A stretch of DNA of 64,000 nucleotides from Planctomycetota bacterium (GTDB lineage Bacteria > Planctomycetota > UBA1135 > JACQFD01): NCBI GenBank assembly GCA_016792805.1, contig JAEUHX010000018.1, positions 124,001 to 188,000 of the forward strand, given 5' to 3'. The notes below the pieces were generated by a model that was not told the origin of the DNA, searched no databases, and worked only from the letters and a program-made list of their open reading frames with translations. Made by a program: the position numbers and the translations under genes. Below are positions 51,839-61,056 of the stretch, piece by piece (position 1 is the first letter of the stretch; the number at the start of each line of letters is the position of its first letter).

Positions 51839-53032
51839 TCACTTCTTCTCGCCCGATTTCTGCGGAGCGGTCCAAGCTTCTAAGCGGGCTAGAGAGACGC
51901 GCCGTGCACTCTCTTCTGCAATGGCGATCTCCATCACGCCGTCGCCGTCCGTGTCGATTGGTCGAGCCATCATCGGGGTCACAAAAAGACCACATTGCAG
52001 ACTTGGGCTTGGCGCTGCTTCGCTGAGGTTGAATGACAATGAAACTGTATTCGCAGCTCCCGCGCTTGTCACAATGTCGAGGCGCCCGTCCGCGTCAAGA
52101 TCTGCCAACGCGGCGTGCGGAGGGATGCCTTCAATATTCAAGAACCTTCGCCCCTTCACCTGTGGCTTCTCATCGAGGAAGAAGAGCTCCGCACCGCAAT
52201 CCGGGAAGAAGCTCGTTACAGCCACTTGGGACCCTCCCGATCGAGCAGATGCGAAGGAGACACCTGACGCCGGGATTCTCAGGTCTTCTGTAAGGATCAT
52301 TCTCAGCTTGCCCCCCGACTTGAAATTGGAGTAGACCTCAAGCTGGCGGGAAGTAAGGACGAGCAGCTCGTCGCCCGGATCCGGATCGAGGTCGCAACAC
52401 AAGAGGAACTGGGGATCACTTTCCAAAGAGATCCCGAGATCTCGACGAAACGCAGCTCCTTGACCGCTGAGCTCGTACAGCGCAACGCCCCGTCGATCGC
52501 CGCGCCCGATGAGCAGGTCTGCCTTCCCGTCTCCGTTGACATCTCCGGAAGTGCATGACTCAATTCTCCCCGGAACTTTAGTGCAAACTCTATTACTGTA
52601 CTTCAGTTCTTGGTCAGCCATCATGACCCAACAATCCACTTCAGTCGCCTCGGCTAGCGATTCCCCGCCCCGGCTGGTCAGATAGACGAGATCTAGGAGC
52701 CCATCGCGGTTGGCGTCGACGAGGTGAAACTCATGCACCGCCGGATGGGGCCCGGGAATCCACTGAACGGGGCGAGGATCCTGAACGGACGGGCTCAGGA
52801 TCAAGGCGATGGGTCCGACGGGCTCCTTGGAGAAGACCCCACGCGCGTTCGCTGCGATCAGATCCGAGCGCCCGTCATGATTGAGATCCCCTACGTACAC
52901 GTCGGTCGGGCGTATTTCGAGCGGATAGGTTGCAATCGCTGTGCTCCGCACTTTCGCTGGCGCGCTCGAGACCTGAACCGTCCCACAGATCGGGACGCTC
53001 GGAAGAGCAAGCATCATCGGGAGCATCATCAT
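51839..53032 (-). CDS. Exported FG-GAP/VCBS repeat protein
   Basis: A 397-residue protein with a signal-like start (MMMLPMMLALPSVPICG) and several calcium-type propeller loops: DLNHDGRSDLIAA, DANRDGLLDLVYL, DVNGDGKADLLIG, DLDPDPGDELLVL, DLDADGRLDIVTS and DTDGDGVMEIAIA. Spacing of about 50-60 residues is usual for a seven-bladed propeller. It lacks the ASPIC/UnbV domain seen at 12708. Codon use is somewhat more AT-rich than neighbouring genes. ATG 53032 is the likely start; 26 earlier residues to 53110 are not signal-like. Confidence 0.72.
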   Translation of the reverse strand: MMMLPMMLALPSVPICGTVQVSSAPAKVRSTAIATYPLEIRPTDVYVGDLNHDGRSDLIAANARGVFSKEPVGPIALILSPSVQDPRPVQWIPGPHPAVHEFHLVDANRDGLLDLVYLTSRGGESLAEATEVDCWVMMADQELKYSNRVCTKVPGRIESCTSGDVNGDGKADLLIGRGDRRGVALYELSGQGAAFRRDLGISLESDPQFLLCCDLDPDPGDELLVLTSRQLEVYSNFKSGGKLRMILTEDLRIPASGVSFASARSGGSQVAVTSFFPDCGAELFFLDEKPQVKGRRFLNIEGIPPHAALADLDADGRLDIVTSAGAANTVSLSFNLSEAAPSPSLQCGLFVTPMMARPIDTDGDGVMEIAIAEESARRVSLARLEAWTAPQKSGEKK

Positions 53033-53208
53033 GGTTCGTTCCAAAGGACTTTGGCGCGGGCGATGATTCGCATTCGCGGCAGCGGGGCGGGCGCGGATGC
53101 CACAGAGCAACTTGAGGTCGCGAACCCAGTACAGCCGCTCGCGCCGACAAGGACAAGAAGCGGGCGATCGTTGGAAGCTGTGGTGGCGTCTCTTCAGAAT
53201 GGCCGACG

Positions 53209-54489
53209 ATGCGAATGACGCTCGCCATGCTCGCCGCGCTCGTCATGGCGTGCGCAGCCCGCCCGCCGATGAGCCCCGTCGCGCAGTGGATCGCGGCCGA
53301 CGCGGTGGACGCGGAGCGCGTCGGGCGCGACCTCGGGCCGATCGACGCGCGCTTCGCGGAAGCTCGCGTGGTTGGGCTCGGGGAGGCGACGCACGGGCAG
53401 CATGAGGCCTTCGAGCTGAAGCGCCGGCTCACCCTCGACCTGATTCGCCGCCACGGATTTCGACTGGTGGCCTATGAGGCAAGCGCGGCGCGGGCGCTTG
53501 CCTGCGAGGAGTTCATCCAAGGGCGGTCCGACAATATCGAGGGCGCCATCGCCGGGCTCGGAATGTTGATTTGGAATGTGGAAGAAAACGAAACGCTGTT
53601 GCGCGACCTCCGCCGGTGGAACGAAGAAGCCGCGCCGGCGGAGCGCGTCCATTTTGTGGGAATCGACGTGCAGGATCCGACGGCGGCAGCGCAGCGTCTT
53701 CGAGTATTGATGGCATCGCCCGCCGCGGAGCTGGCAGCGCGAGTCGAAGCGCTGCCGGCGCGCATCGAGCCCGCGGTGGCGAAACTCTGGTCGGGAGACG
53801 CCGCGGAGTATTTGTCAGTTTCCGCCGAAGCAGCGGCGATTGCGGCGGCTGTTGCAGAGCTTCGCGTGCCGATTGCGCCGGAGGCTGCCCTGCGGGCGAC
53901 GGAGCTGCGCCACAGTGTCGAGATGTTTCGGAGCCCGGGCGGACGCGACCGCGCCATGGCCGAGATGCTCCTCTGCGCCCTTGATGCCGCCGGAGAGGCG
54001 ACGAAGGCCGTCGTGTGGGCGCACAATCAGCACGTCACAAAAGCGCCGCTGCGCTATCTCGGATCCGAGGAGCTCGCCATGGGCGGGCATCTCGCGGCGG
54101 CCCTCGGCGAACGCTACTATTCGCTCGGGTTTCTTTTCGGTGAAGGTGAATTTCACGCGAATGCATCGGATCCGGCGACGGGCGCGTGGCGCTTTGAGCG
54201 CTACCGCTTGGGGCCGCCGCCTGAGGAATCGCTCGAGGCGCCCTTCGCGGAAGCTCGGATGGAGGAGTCGATTCTTGACCTTCGCGCGGCACCGAGGCTC
54301 GGGGCTGTCGGCCTTTGGCTCGACGGCGCCCACGGACAGCGCTGGTTCGGAGGCTACAATATTCCGCCGGATTACGCGCAGGCTGCGTCCGATGCCCGCC
54401 GGCTGCCTCCTACACATCCGCGCGGGGATTACGACGGATTGGTGTATTTGCCGAGAACGACGGCGGCTCAGCCGAGAGGGCAGAAGTGA
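53209..54489 (+). CDS. Erythromycin-esterase-like lipoprotein
   Basis: A 426-residue exported protein. The N-terminus MRMTLAMLAALVMACAA is a short signal with a lipobox MAC. The erythromycin-esterase (EreA/EreB, succinoglycan biosynthesis-like) fold is shown by VVGLGEATHGQHEAFELKRR, with the conserved Glu and His, YEASAARALACEEF, VHFVGIDVQDP and WAHNQHVTKA with a conserved His. Members often hydrolyse lactone or ester bonds, but most are not macrolide esterases, so resistance should not be inferred. ATG 53209 (or 53215) is the start. It is divergent from the FG-GAP gene at 53032. Confidence 0.85.
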   Translation: MRMTLAMLAALVMACAARPPMSPVAQWIAADAVDAERVGRDLGPIDARFAEARVVGLGEATHGQHEAFELKRRLTLDLIRRHGFRLVAYEASAARALACEEFIQGRSDNIEGAIAGLGMLIWNVEENETLLRDLRRWNEEAAPAERVHFVGIDVQDPTAAAQRLRVLMASPAAELAARVEALPARIEPAVAKLWSGDAAEYLSVSAEAAAIAAAVAELRVPIAPEAALRATELRHSVEMFRSPGGRDRAMAEMLLCALDAAGEATKAVVWAHNQHVTKAPLRYLGSEELAMGGHLAAALGERYYSLGFLFGEGEFHANASDPATGAWRFERYRLGPPPEESLEAPFAEARMEESILDLRAAPRLGAVGLWLDGAHGQRWFGGYNIPPDYAQAASDARRLPPTHPRGDYDGLVYLPRTTAAQPRGQK

Positions 54490-54566
54490 GGTGATTTAGG
54501 CGGCGAAGGCGAGCGCTCGGGCGTCGAATTCCGCGGGGCACGCCCCGCGGACACCGGTCGGAGCAA
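54490..54566. other. Short leader of the tandem repeats, hairpin
   Basis: The segment contains CCGCGGGGCACGCCCCGCGG, a self-complementary hairpin near 54532-54551, then ACCGGTC. The same order (hairpin with GGGGCC..GGCCCC, then TTACCGGTCTGC) recurs just before 54933, so the tandem duplication extends slightly to the left of the terminal motif. Confidence 0.45.
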
Positions 54567-54932
54567 GGAAGACGCTTCGAAAATCATCCGGACTGTGTAC
54601 GGGCCCTCGAAGGCAATTCCGTGCCGATGCACTGGGTAGCGATGAAGAATCCACTTCTGAGCATGATCTCCTACAGGCCTTTCTTCATCCGCGCGCGCAT
54701 GCGCGCGCGAGATCGTCTCGGGCAAGCCCGAGCCCTACGGCAGAACCTATGCCTGCACAGATGCGGGATGGCGTGGAAAAGGGCGTTAGGCAATCTTGAT
54801 GTGCACTGATTTTGATCCGTGGGGTTGGCGCGTGCGCCAACCGGGTCGCGGGGCCGTGGCCCCGCGGAGTTCCGAATCGGACTTCGGTTTCTTCACCCGC
54901 TCGCGCACGCGCGCGCTTACCGGTCTGCGCAC
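54567..54932 (+). repeat. Hairpin-rich tandem repeat, unit C
   Basis: About 366 bp, starting with GGAAGACGCTTCGAAAATC, a variant of the terminal motif of the 185-bp elements. The first about 240 bases match unit D (54933 onward) at about 90% by eye. It contains several strong palindromes: CGCGCGCATGCGCGCG, CTCGGGCAAGCCCGAG and GGTTGGCGCGTGCGCCAACC. Open frames inside are not conserved in a coding-like way between the two units, so it is most likely non-coding. Confidence 0.7.
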
Positions 54933-55320
54933 GGAGGACGTTTCAAAATTCATCCGGACTGTGTACGGGCCCTTCAGGGCAACTCCGCGCCGATGCTCTG
55001 GATAGCGATGGAGAATCCACTTCTGAGCATGATCTCCTACAGGCTTTTCTTCATCCGCGCGCGCATGCGCGCGCGAGATCGTCTCGGGCAAGCCCGAGCC
55101 CTACGGCAGAACCTATGCCTGCACAGATGCGGGATGGCATGGAAAAGGAAGTGAGTCAATTTTGATGTGCACTGATGTTGATCCGTAGGGTCGGCGCTCG
55201 CGCCGAACCATGGCGCGGGGCTTGCCCCGCGCGATGAGGAACCGGTACCGAGATATTTCATTCGGCGGCGCATGCGGCGCCGAATCGCCATGGGCACGGC
55301 TGACTAATGAAACATCCTCC
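54933..55320 (+). repeat. Hairpin-rich tandem repeat, unit D, bounded by the family terminal motif
   Basis: About 388 bp. It begins GGAGGACGTTTCAAAATTC and its right end, read in reverse complement, begins GGAGGATGTTTCATTAGT, so the ends form an imperfect terminal inverted repeat like the 185-bp element. The internal sequence is different from the 185-bp copies but shares the palindromes of unit C, plus GGCGCTCGCGCC, GCGCGGGGCTTGCCCCGCGC and GGCGCATGCGGCGCC-type hairpins near the right side. No transposase is present. Confidence 0.7.
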
Positions 55321-55468
55321 ACGCGCCAACCCAACTGATCAGATAGCCTTGGGTCGCGCGCCAACAGCGTTCACCACAAATCGACGAGACAAGCGCCAAC
55401 CGCACTTGTCACAGGGCTCTAAGACATGCGCCGAGCCCGAGGCTCAAGATCGGCGCGCTCGCTCGCGA

Positions 55469-57340
55469 CTAGCGCGCCGGGTCGCCGTCCTTCTCGGCGT
55501 CATCGCTCTTCGCGATCGCCGGCATCTCGACCTTGAGGGCCTTCATGAGCGCCTCCGTCGAGAGCAGCTCGTGGGTCATCTTGGCGCGCAGCTTGTTCAC
55601 AATTTCGTCGCGCGAACCGAGATAGTCCGACGGCCCGAGTTCCTCGAGCTTCGGCACCGCTCGCGCAGCACACCGGACGACGTAGGCCACTTTGTTCGCT
55701 TCGTCGGTGCTCGGGCCCGCCACGTCACCGGCCTTCATTTCAAACAAATCGGCGCGCTCCCGGGCGCCGCGGCCGCCGAAATTTTGCTGCGCCAGAAAGC
55801 GCTCCGGCGCCTTCATGTCGAGCGCCTGGAACTGCGGCTCGCGCGCAAAGAGCTTCGTCATCGGCGCGAAAGTCTTCGCCTCGAGCCCCTTCTCCTTCGC
55901 AGCCCTCGCAAGCCGGTCGTCGCCGGTGGCCGCCTTCACGGCGGCCGCAAGGTCGCGAGCCTCATCGCGCACCAGCTCCCACGCCCGCGAATCCAAATAA
56001 TCGGGCAGGACCTTGTCACGAATCTCAGCCGCCTCGGGAATCCGCGAGGCAATCTTCTTCACCACGCGCGTTACCTCGAGACCGCCCTCGACGGGCTGAT
56101 GCCCCGTCAGGAACTCGCCCTCTTTGGCGTCGACGAGCGGCGTCACAAGTGCTTGGCCTCCGTGCACGGCGAGCGTGCGGATCCCAGCCGTGTCCTTCGG
56201 CTCACCCGAAGTCCAGAGCGTCAATCCATATTTGGCCGCCGTCGCCTTGAGCTCGAAGCCGGGCTTCGACATCTCGGTCTTCACCTCGTCGAGCACCTTC
56301 TCGAGCGCCCGCGCCACCTGCGCTTCGCGCGTCGCCTTCTCCTTCACATCCTCGAACTCTACCGGCAGCTCCGCCGGCTGCGTCTGCGGCTGCGAGGCCG
56401 CAGGATCATAATTGGGATTCTTCTTCATGCCCTGGAATCGGGCCATGCGCGCCACGCTGAAATACGTCCGCGCATCCTGGTCTTGAACGGCCGACGCCGT
56501 CACCAGCGCCTCAAACGCATCCGATTGTTTGTCTTGCGGATTCAGGACGGCGAGCCCCTCCAAAACATACTTTTCGGGCTCGCGATACTTGCCCTTCGAA
56601 AACTCATTCAGCCCGTCGAGATAGGCCTTCAGATCGTCGTTCGAGACCGTGGCGGGATCGATCTTTTTCTTGAAATCCTCCGCCGAGAGCGCCACCGCCT
56701 CAAAAGTAAACTGCTCGTTGCGCTCGAGAAGCTCCTTCTCGATCTCCGCGCCCGAGGGCATCGGTGTCTGCTGCTGCGCAAGGAACACGACGCGCTTCAC
56801 CAGCAGCGCCTCCCGCAGCGCAGTCTCAAAATTCTCCGCCGTCAAATTGAGGGCTCCGCAGATCTTTCGGTACTGCTCTGCCGACGACTGAAACGCTTCC
56901 GCAAGCCAGCGCTCGACATCTCCCTGGGTCGCAACAATTCCCCGGTCGCGGCCCAGAGCGGCGAGCAGCATGATCTGCTCGGTTGTATCATTCTTCCGCT
57001 TGCGGCCGATCGCCGCCTCGCCCTCGAGAATCGAGCGCGTGCCCGCGAACTCAATCCACTTCTGGAAAAGCCCGCTCGCCTGGAATTGTTGCGCCAGCTG
57101 AATCAGCACGTCGTCATAAAAGACGGCGTAGGTGAGCTGCGCAAGATTGCGCTCGGCCATCCCCAGAGTGACCTTCTTGCCCGACGGCAGCGTCGCCGTC
57201 TCGCTGGCCGCCTCGCGCGGATCGCGCTGAAACGCCAAGTTCACGGCGCCGGTGATGGAGAACGACACGAGTGCGAAGATGCCGATCCCGACCATCACCG
57301 GTCGGTTCTGCATCTTCTTGAAGGTCTGGAAAAGCGACAT
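55469..57340 (-). CDS. Membrane-anchored SurA/PpiD-like periplasmic folding factor
   Basis: A 623-residue protein anchored by one N-terminal membrane helix (VMVGIGIFALVSFSITG, about 15-31). It is then long and helical with SurA_N-type segments (NLAQLTYAVFYDDVLIQLAQ, ERNEQFTFEAVALSAEDFKK) and a C-terminal part with FLTGHQPVEGGLEVTRVVKK, the pattern of PpiD/SurA folding factors. I do not see a clear parvulin catalytic block, so prolyl-isomerase activity is uncertain and it may be a chaperone only. It lies 134 bases downstream of the scpB gene on the same strand. A second folding factor of the parvulin type is at 58474. Confidence 0.75.
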   Translation of the reverse strand: MSLFQTFKKMQNRPVMVGIGIFALVSFSITGAVNLAFQRDPREAASETATLPSGKKVTLGMAERNLAQLTYAVFYDDVLIQLAQQFQASGLFQKWIEFAGTRSILEGEAAIGRKRKNDTTEQIMLLAALGRDRGIVATQGDVERWLAEAFQSSAEQYRKICGALNLTAENFETALREALLVKRVVFLAQQQTPMPSGAEIEKELLERNEQFTFEAVALSAEDFKKKIDPATVSNDDLKAYLDGLNEFSKGKYREPEKYVLEGLAVLNPQDKQSDAFEALVTASAVQDQDARTYFSVARMARFQGMKKNPNYDPAASQPQTQPAELPVEFEDVKEKATREAQVARALEKVLDEVKTEMSKPGFELKATAAKYGLTLWTSGEPKDTAGIRTLAVHGGQALVTPLVDAKEGEFLTGHQPVEGGLEVTRVVKKIASRIPEAAEIRDKVLPDYLDSRAWELVRDEARDLAAAVKAATGDDRLARAAKEKGLEAKTFAPMTKLFAREPQFQALDMKAPERFLAQQNFGGRGARERADLFEMKAGDVAGPSTDEANKVAYVVRCAARAVPKLEELGPSDYLGSRDEIVNKLRAKMTHELLSTEALMKALKVEMPAIAKSDDAEKDGDPAR

Positions 57341-57474
57341 TGCGCGGGAAACGGCGCGGAAGTGGTTTCGTGGCGGGAGTGCGCAAAGCGCGCACTCCGT
57401 GGGGGGCGGATTCTACGGAGCGCGGGGCGGCTCCCCTACCGGGCGCCGTGGCGGCCTCCCCGCGCCTCGCCCTT

Positions 57475-58443
57475 TTACGGTCGGGTGAGTTCCTCGATCG
57501 TCGGAAGGTCCTTCAGGGAGCCGAGGTTGAAGCGGTCGAGGAACTCTTTGGTGGTGCCGTATTGGAGTGGGCGCCCGGGGACGGCGGCACGCCCCGTCAC
57601 CTTCACCAGGCGGCGATCGAGGAGCTGTCGTAGGATCGGCCCGGCCTGGACGCCGCGCATCGCCTCGATCTCCCCCTTCGTGACCGGCTGGCGATAGGCA
57701 ATGATCGCAAGCGTCTCCAGAGCCGCAGCCGAGAGCCGCTCCTTCTTCTGCTCCCCGCGCAAGCCGGCCACAAATCGGGCCATCGCGGGATCGGTGAGAA
57801 AGCGATAGCCGCCGGCGATCTCCACGAGGGCGAACGGCGCGTCGATGGAGGCGAGCTTCTCCGCCATCTGCGCGAGCGCGGAGCGCACCTTGCCCGACGG
57901 CTGGCCCAGCAGCTCTGCGAGGCGCGCGGCCGTGAGCGGTCTGTCGGAAGCGAAGATCAGCGCGGAAGCAACGCGAGCGAGCTGCTCAAGCGTGGCCTCC
58001 TCGGGCAACTCGGGGACCGAGACGTTCTCGTCGAGCCCACCTTGGGCCGGCGGCTCCACGGCATTGCTCTGGGCCGCAGCTTCCTCGGCGATGGCGGCGG
58101 CGACCTCTGCGGCGCTCAGATCCCCGGGCGTAGCTGCTTCGACCTGGGCCTCCCGATCGGTCGCAGGCTCGCCCGGAAGGTCGGCCGACTCGAGCGATTC
58201 CAGCGCGAGGGCGCCATCTTCGAGAGCCGCGGCGGCCAGGGGCTTCGCCCCAAGCGATGGATCCATGGCCGCTTCGGGTGCTCGATCCGGCTCCAACTCC
58301 ACGGCCGCAGACTCGCCGACGACTTCCTCCGCAGGGCCTTCGGCCGGCCCGGGCACAGACGATGCTTCCGCGGTCGGAAGCACCTCAGGCGCTTCCTCCG
58401 GCGATGTGCGGCGCGCGTTCGAAGAGCGGGACTTTCGGGACAC
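57475..58443 (-). CDS. scpB: Segregation and condensation protein B (ScpB) with long N-terminal extension
   Basis: A 322-residue protein. The C-terminal about 170 residues are ScpB: LARVASALIFASDRPLTAAR, LVEIAGGYRFLTDPAMARFV, LSAAALETLAIIAYRQPVTK, EIEAMRGVQAGPILRQLLDR and the ending RPLQYGTTKEFLDRFNLGSL. ScpB forms two winged-helix domains and works with ScpA and SMC in chromosome condensation. The first about 150 residues are acidic and Ala/Glu/Pro-rich and should be disordered. A GTG at 58443 is the start. No scpA gene is seen within the window. Confidence 0.9.
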   Translation of the reverse strand: MSRKSRSSNARRTSPEEAPEVLPTAEASSVPGPAEGPAEEVVGESAAVELEPDRAPEAAMDPSLGAKPLAAAALEDGALALESLESADLPGEPATDREAQVEAATPGDLSAAEVAAAIAEEAAAQSNAVEPPAQGGLDENVSVPELPEEATLEQLARVASALIFASDRPLTAARLAELLGQPSGKVRSALAQMAEKLASIDAPFALVEIAGGYRFLTDPAMARFVAGLRGEQKKERLSAAALETLAIIAYRQPVTKGEIEAMRGVQAGPILRQLLDRRLVKVTGRAAVPGRPLQYGTTKEFLDRFNLGSLKDLPTIEELTRP

Positions 58444-58473
58444 GGGGGCGGAGAGGTTAGCAGCGGAGCGCGA

Positions 58474-59397
58474 TTACTTCGACGGCGCGCTCACCGCCGC
58501 GGGACGCGAAGCCGCCAAGGGCTCCGGCGGGCGTCGGCCAAGGATCTCCGCCGGATAGCGCTTCGACTGCTTGCGCACATAGGCGTCGAACTCGAAGCGG
58601 TCGATGGGGCGCTCCTTCAACCCGCGCGCAAGCTCGGCGCGCACCGCCTCGAACGGCTCCTCGCGCGGCGCGAGCCGCTCGAGAACCTGAAAAATGTGAA
58701 CGACCGGCACAGGCCCCCGAAGGTCCTCGATCGGGCCGCCGAGTTCGCCGACGGCCGCACCGAACGCGGGGGCCACGAGAGGATGAGTAAACTCTCGGTC
58801 GAAGGGCGGCAGCTTGCCGCCGTCGGACTTGGACGGGGCCAGCGATTGTTGCTTCGCGAGCACACTAAAATCCGCCCCCGCGCGAAGGTCGGCAAGGATC
58901 TGCTCGGCCTTCGCACGATCGGCGACGACGATGTGGCGGGCGACGATTCGCTCGGTGCGCATCTGGTCATAGCGCACGAGGTAGGCCGTCCGGCGGCTCG
59001 CCTCGACGAATCGGCGCACGGAGGCCTCGTAATCGGCGCGCGTAGTGAGCAGGTCGCGCTCGAGGAAGTCGTCGAAATTGGTGTCTTTCCCAAACTCGAG
59101 CTCGACGCGCTCGCGCAACGCTCCGATCGCCGCTTGGACCCCTTCGTCCACCTCCGCCGCCGGAACGCTCACCTGCAGGCGCTCACACTCGGCACGCGCG
59201 ATGGCGTCGCCAGCGAGCTTTCGGAGCACCTCGATCGCCGCGTCTCGGTGATGAAACAGAATGGAATCGAAGGCGTCCTCTTTTGTGAAAGTCTGGCCGG
59301 CGGCCCGAACGACGACGGGCGCCGGACGACTCGCGGGCGCGTCCTGCGGCGGAGCCGCGAGCAGCGCGCCCCAGAGGGCAGCCGCTGTGATCTTCAC
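58474..59397 (-). CDS. Exported parvulin-type peptidyl-prolyl isomerase
   Basis: About 307 residues from GTG 59397, with a short signal-like N-terminus (KITAAALWGALLAAPPQD). The SurA_N-like helical part includes ERLQVSVPAAEVDEGVQAAI. The parvulin domain is recognisable: IVARHIVVADRAKAEQILAD, LRAGADFSVLAKQQSLAPSK, GGKLPPFDREFTHPLVAPAF and VPVVHIFQVLER. It probably acts in the periplasm on exported proteins. The frame stays open further upstream to 59544, but that overlaps the next gene and is Arg/Ser-rich. It sits 30 bases upstream of scpB. Confidence 0.8.
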   Translation of the reverse strand: MKITAAALWGALLAAPPQDAPASRPAPVVVRAAGQTFTKEDAFDSILFHHRDAAIEVLRKLAGDAIARAECERLQVSVPAAEVDEGVQAAIGALRERVELEFGKDTNFDDFLERDLLTTRADYEASVRRFVEASRRTAYLVRYDQMRTERIVARHIVVADRAKAEQILADLRAGADFSVLAKQQSLAPSKSDGGKLPPFDREFTHPLVAPAFGAAVGELGGPIEDLRGPVPVVHIFQVLERLAPREEPFEAVRAELARGLKERPIDRFEFDAYVRKQSKRYPAEILGRRPPEPLAASRPAAVSAPSK

Positions 59398-59425
59398 AGA
59401 TGTAGCAATTCCGACCGATGCGGTG

Positions 59426-61030
59426 TTATCGGAAGCGCAGCTTGCGCTCCACCTGGACGCCGTGGCAGAGCGGGCACTCGACCGTGACCGTGCCGCTGCT
59501 CGGCGCCTGCTGGCCGCCGCCGCCGCGCCCGCCGCCGCCGACATTCACGCTCGGCTGTTGCGCGCCCGTGGAGATCGTCTCGATGGCCCCCTTGCCGCCG
59601 CAGTTGGAGCAAGGGACGCCGAGCCGCGCCACGATGTCGAATTCACCGCTCTCCTCGACGAACTTCGCCTTCAGGAACTGCCGGCGCTCGAACTCGTGTG
59701 CGCGCTCGTACCACCCCTCGGGTGTCGCCTGCTTCTTCTGGCCGCCGCCGGCTGCGCCGCCGCCGCCGCCCTGCCGCTCGAGGAATTTCTTGAGCTTCGC
59801 TTCGGCCTCGGCCTCTTCCTTACTTTTCTTCGGCCCGGCGCCGGCCGTCGGGTCGAGCAGGTTGTCGAGCCCTTCCTTGGCCTTGGCCTTGCCAAGGATG
59901 AAGGAGCCGGTTCCGTAGCTCACCTCCCGCGGGCGCGGCTGCGTGCGCTTGTCTTTCGTGCGCTCGCTCCAGAGCTGGGCGACGAGCGGCTCTGTAAACT
60001 CCTTCGACTGCGGCTGGAGCTTCGCCGCCACCGTCGCGAAGAGTTCCTTCTTGAGCTGTGAGCTCAGGTAGGCGACGGCTGCACCGTAGGGCGTCTTGCG
60101 GTCGAGAGATTTGTTGCGAATGAGCCGGTCGCACCAATCGTGCACCGCCTCGCTCACGCGCCGCGTGTAGTCGACACGCTTTGAATCTGTAATATTCGCC
60201 TTTCGCTTCTCGACGTCGGCCTTCGTCTTGGCCTCGGCCTTCGGGAACTTCGTCGCGAACTCCTCGCAGAGTGCGATTGCCTTGTCCCACTGCTTTCGGT
60301 TGCGCTGAATCTCGATCTCCGCCAGGTGGTCGATCTCGTCCTGCCGAGACTTCTTCTCCGCGAGGCGCGCCCCGCTGGAGGTGAGTTCTTTGGTGAACTG
60401 CCCCGAGGTGTCGAGCTTCTTCGCCTCCTCGATGTGGCGCAGCGCGCGGTCGAAATCACGAATCGACTCGAGGTAACGCATCAAGTCGATGTGGCCGCGA
60501 GCCGCGCCGAGGTCGTACCCCGAGAGAGCCTCCGCGTAGAGTTCGTCTTTTGTAAAGACGTCGAGCGCAGGCACACGCGTCTTCTGCGGCGCACCGAGGA
60601 GCATCGAGCGCTCATAGGTGAGCGTGCTGGCCTTCTCTTTGAGCGTCAGCCCCTTGGAGTCGGACGAGAGAATGCGCCCGACGCGCTTGCTGCCGTCGAG
60701 CAGTGTAATCTCGTCAACCTCGACACTCACCTCCTCGATCGCATCGTGCCGGTAGCCGAACTTCTCGCGCAGCGAGTTCTCAATCGGCGGTGCCAGCTGA
60801 CCCCAGCGCAACTTGACAATTCCGCCGTTGTCGAGACGCTTCACCTCGAGCCCATCCTCCGTGTGCTCGGTGATTTCGCCGACGAGGATCTCCCCATCGC
60901 GCAGCGGGATGAACTCGCCGCCCTCCCCTTCCATCGGACGCGCCCACGCGGCGGAGGCTAGGAGAAGCCCAGCCATCGGCAAGCTCACAGCAGGCGGGAT
61001 CAGGCTCGAAATGTGCGTGGGGAACTTCAT
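59426..61030 (-). CDS. Exported protein with C-terminal CxxC zinc-ribbon and Gly-rich linkers
   Basis: A 534-residue protein with a signal peptide (SLPMAGLLLASAAWA). An SH3-like N-terminal part (EFIPLRDGEILVGEITEHTE) is followed by a long charged helical region (EEAKKLDTSGQFTKEL, RVDYTRRVSEAVHDWCDRLI), then poly-Gly linkers. The C-terminus has two CxxC motifs, CSNCGGKG and CPLCHG, separated by Gly-rich sequence, like the zinc-binding repeats of DnaJ. The function is unknown. ATG 61030 gives the signal peptide. It lies 26 bases downstream of the pseudopilin gene ending at 61057, so it belongs to that operon. Confidence 0.65.
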   Translation of the reverse strand: MKFPTHISSLIPPAVSLPMAGLLLASAAWARPMEGEGGEFIPLRDGEILVGEITEHTEDGLEVKRLDNGGIVKLRWGQLAPPIENSLREKFGYRHDAIEEVSVEVDEITLLDGSKRVGRILSSDSKGLTLKEKASTLTYERSMLLGAPQKTRVPALDVFTKDELYAEALSGYDLGAARGHIDLMRYLESIRDFDRALRHIEEAKKLDTSGQFTKELTSSGARLAEKKSRQDEIDHLAEIEIQRNRKQWDKAIALCEEFATKFPKAEAKTKADVEKRKANITDSKRVDYTRRVSEAVHDWCDRLIRNKSLDRKTPYGAAVAYLSSQLKKELFATVAAKLQPQSKEFTEPLVAQLWSERTKDKRTQPRPREVSYGTGSFILGKAKAKEGLDNLLDPTAGAGPKKSKEEAEAEAKLKKFLERQGGGGGAAGGGQKKQATPEGWYERAHEFERRQFLKAKFVEESGEFDIVARLGVPCSNCGGKGAIETISTGAQQPSVNVGGGGRGGGGQQAPSSGTVTVECPLCHGVQVERKLRFR

Positions 61031-61056
61031 GGCCGACTCGGAGTTGAAGATTTTTA

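Noticed and set aside
53209..54489. Macrolide-resistance gene
   Set aside because: The fold is of the erythromycin-esterase family, but it is an exported lipoprotein and most family members have other substrates.
54468..55091. Two similar minus-strand open frames (85 and 101 codons) inside the tandem repeats
   Set aside because: Differences between the two are mostly amino-acid changing, they cross palindromes, and no known family fits; non-coding is more likely.
55307..57697. 796-codon plus-strand open frame opposite the PpiD-like gene
   Set aside because: The minus-strand frame has a membrane anchor and folding-factor similarity; the plus frame is Arg/Leu/His-rich shadow.
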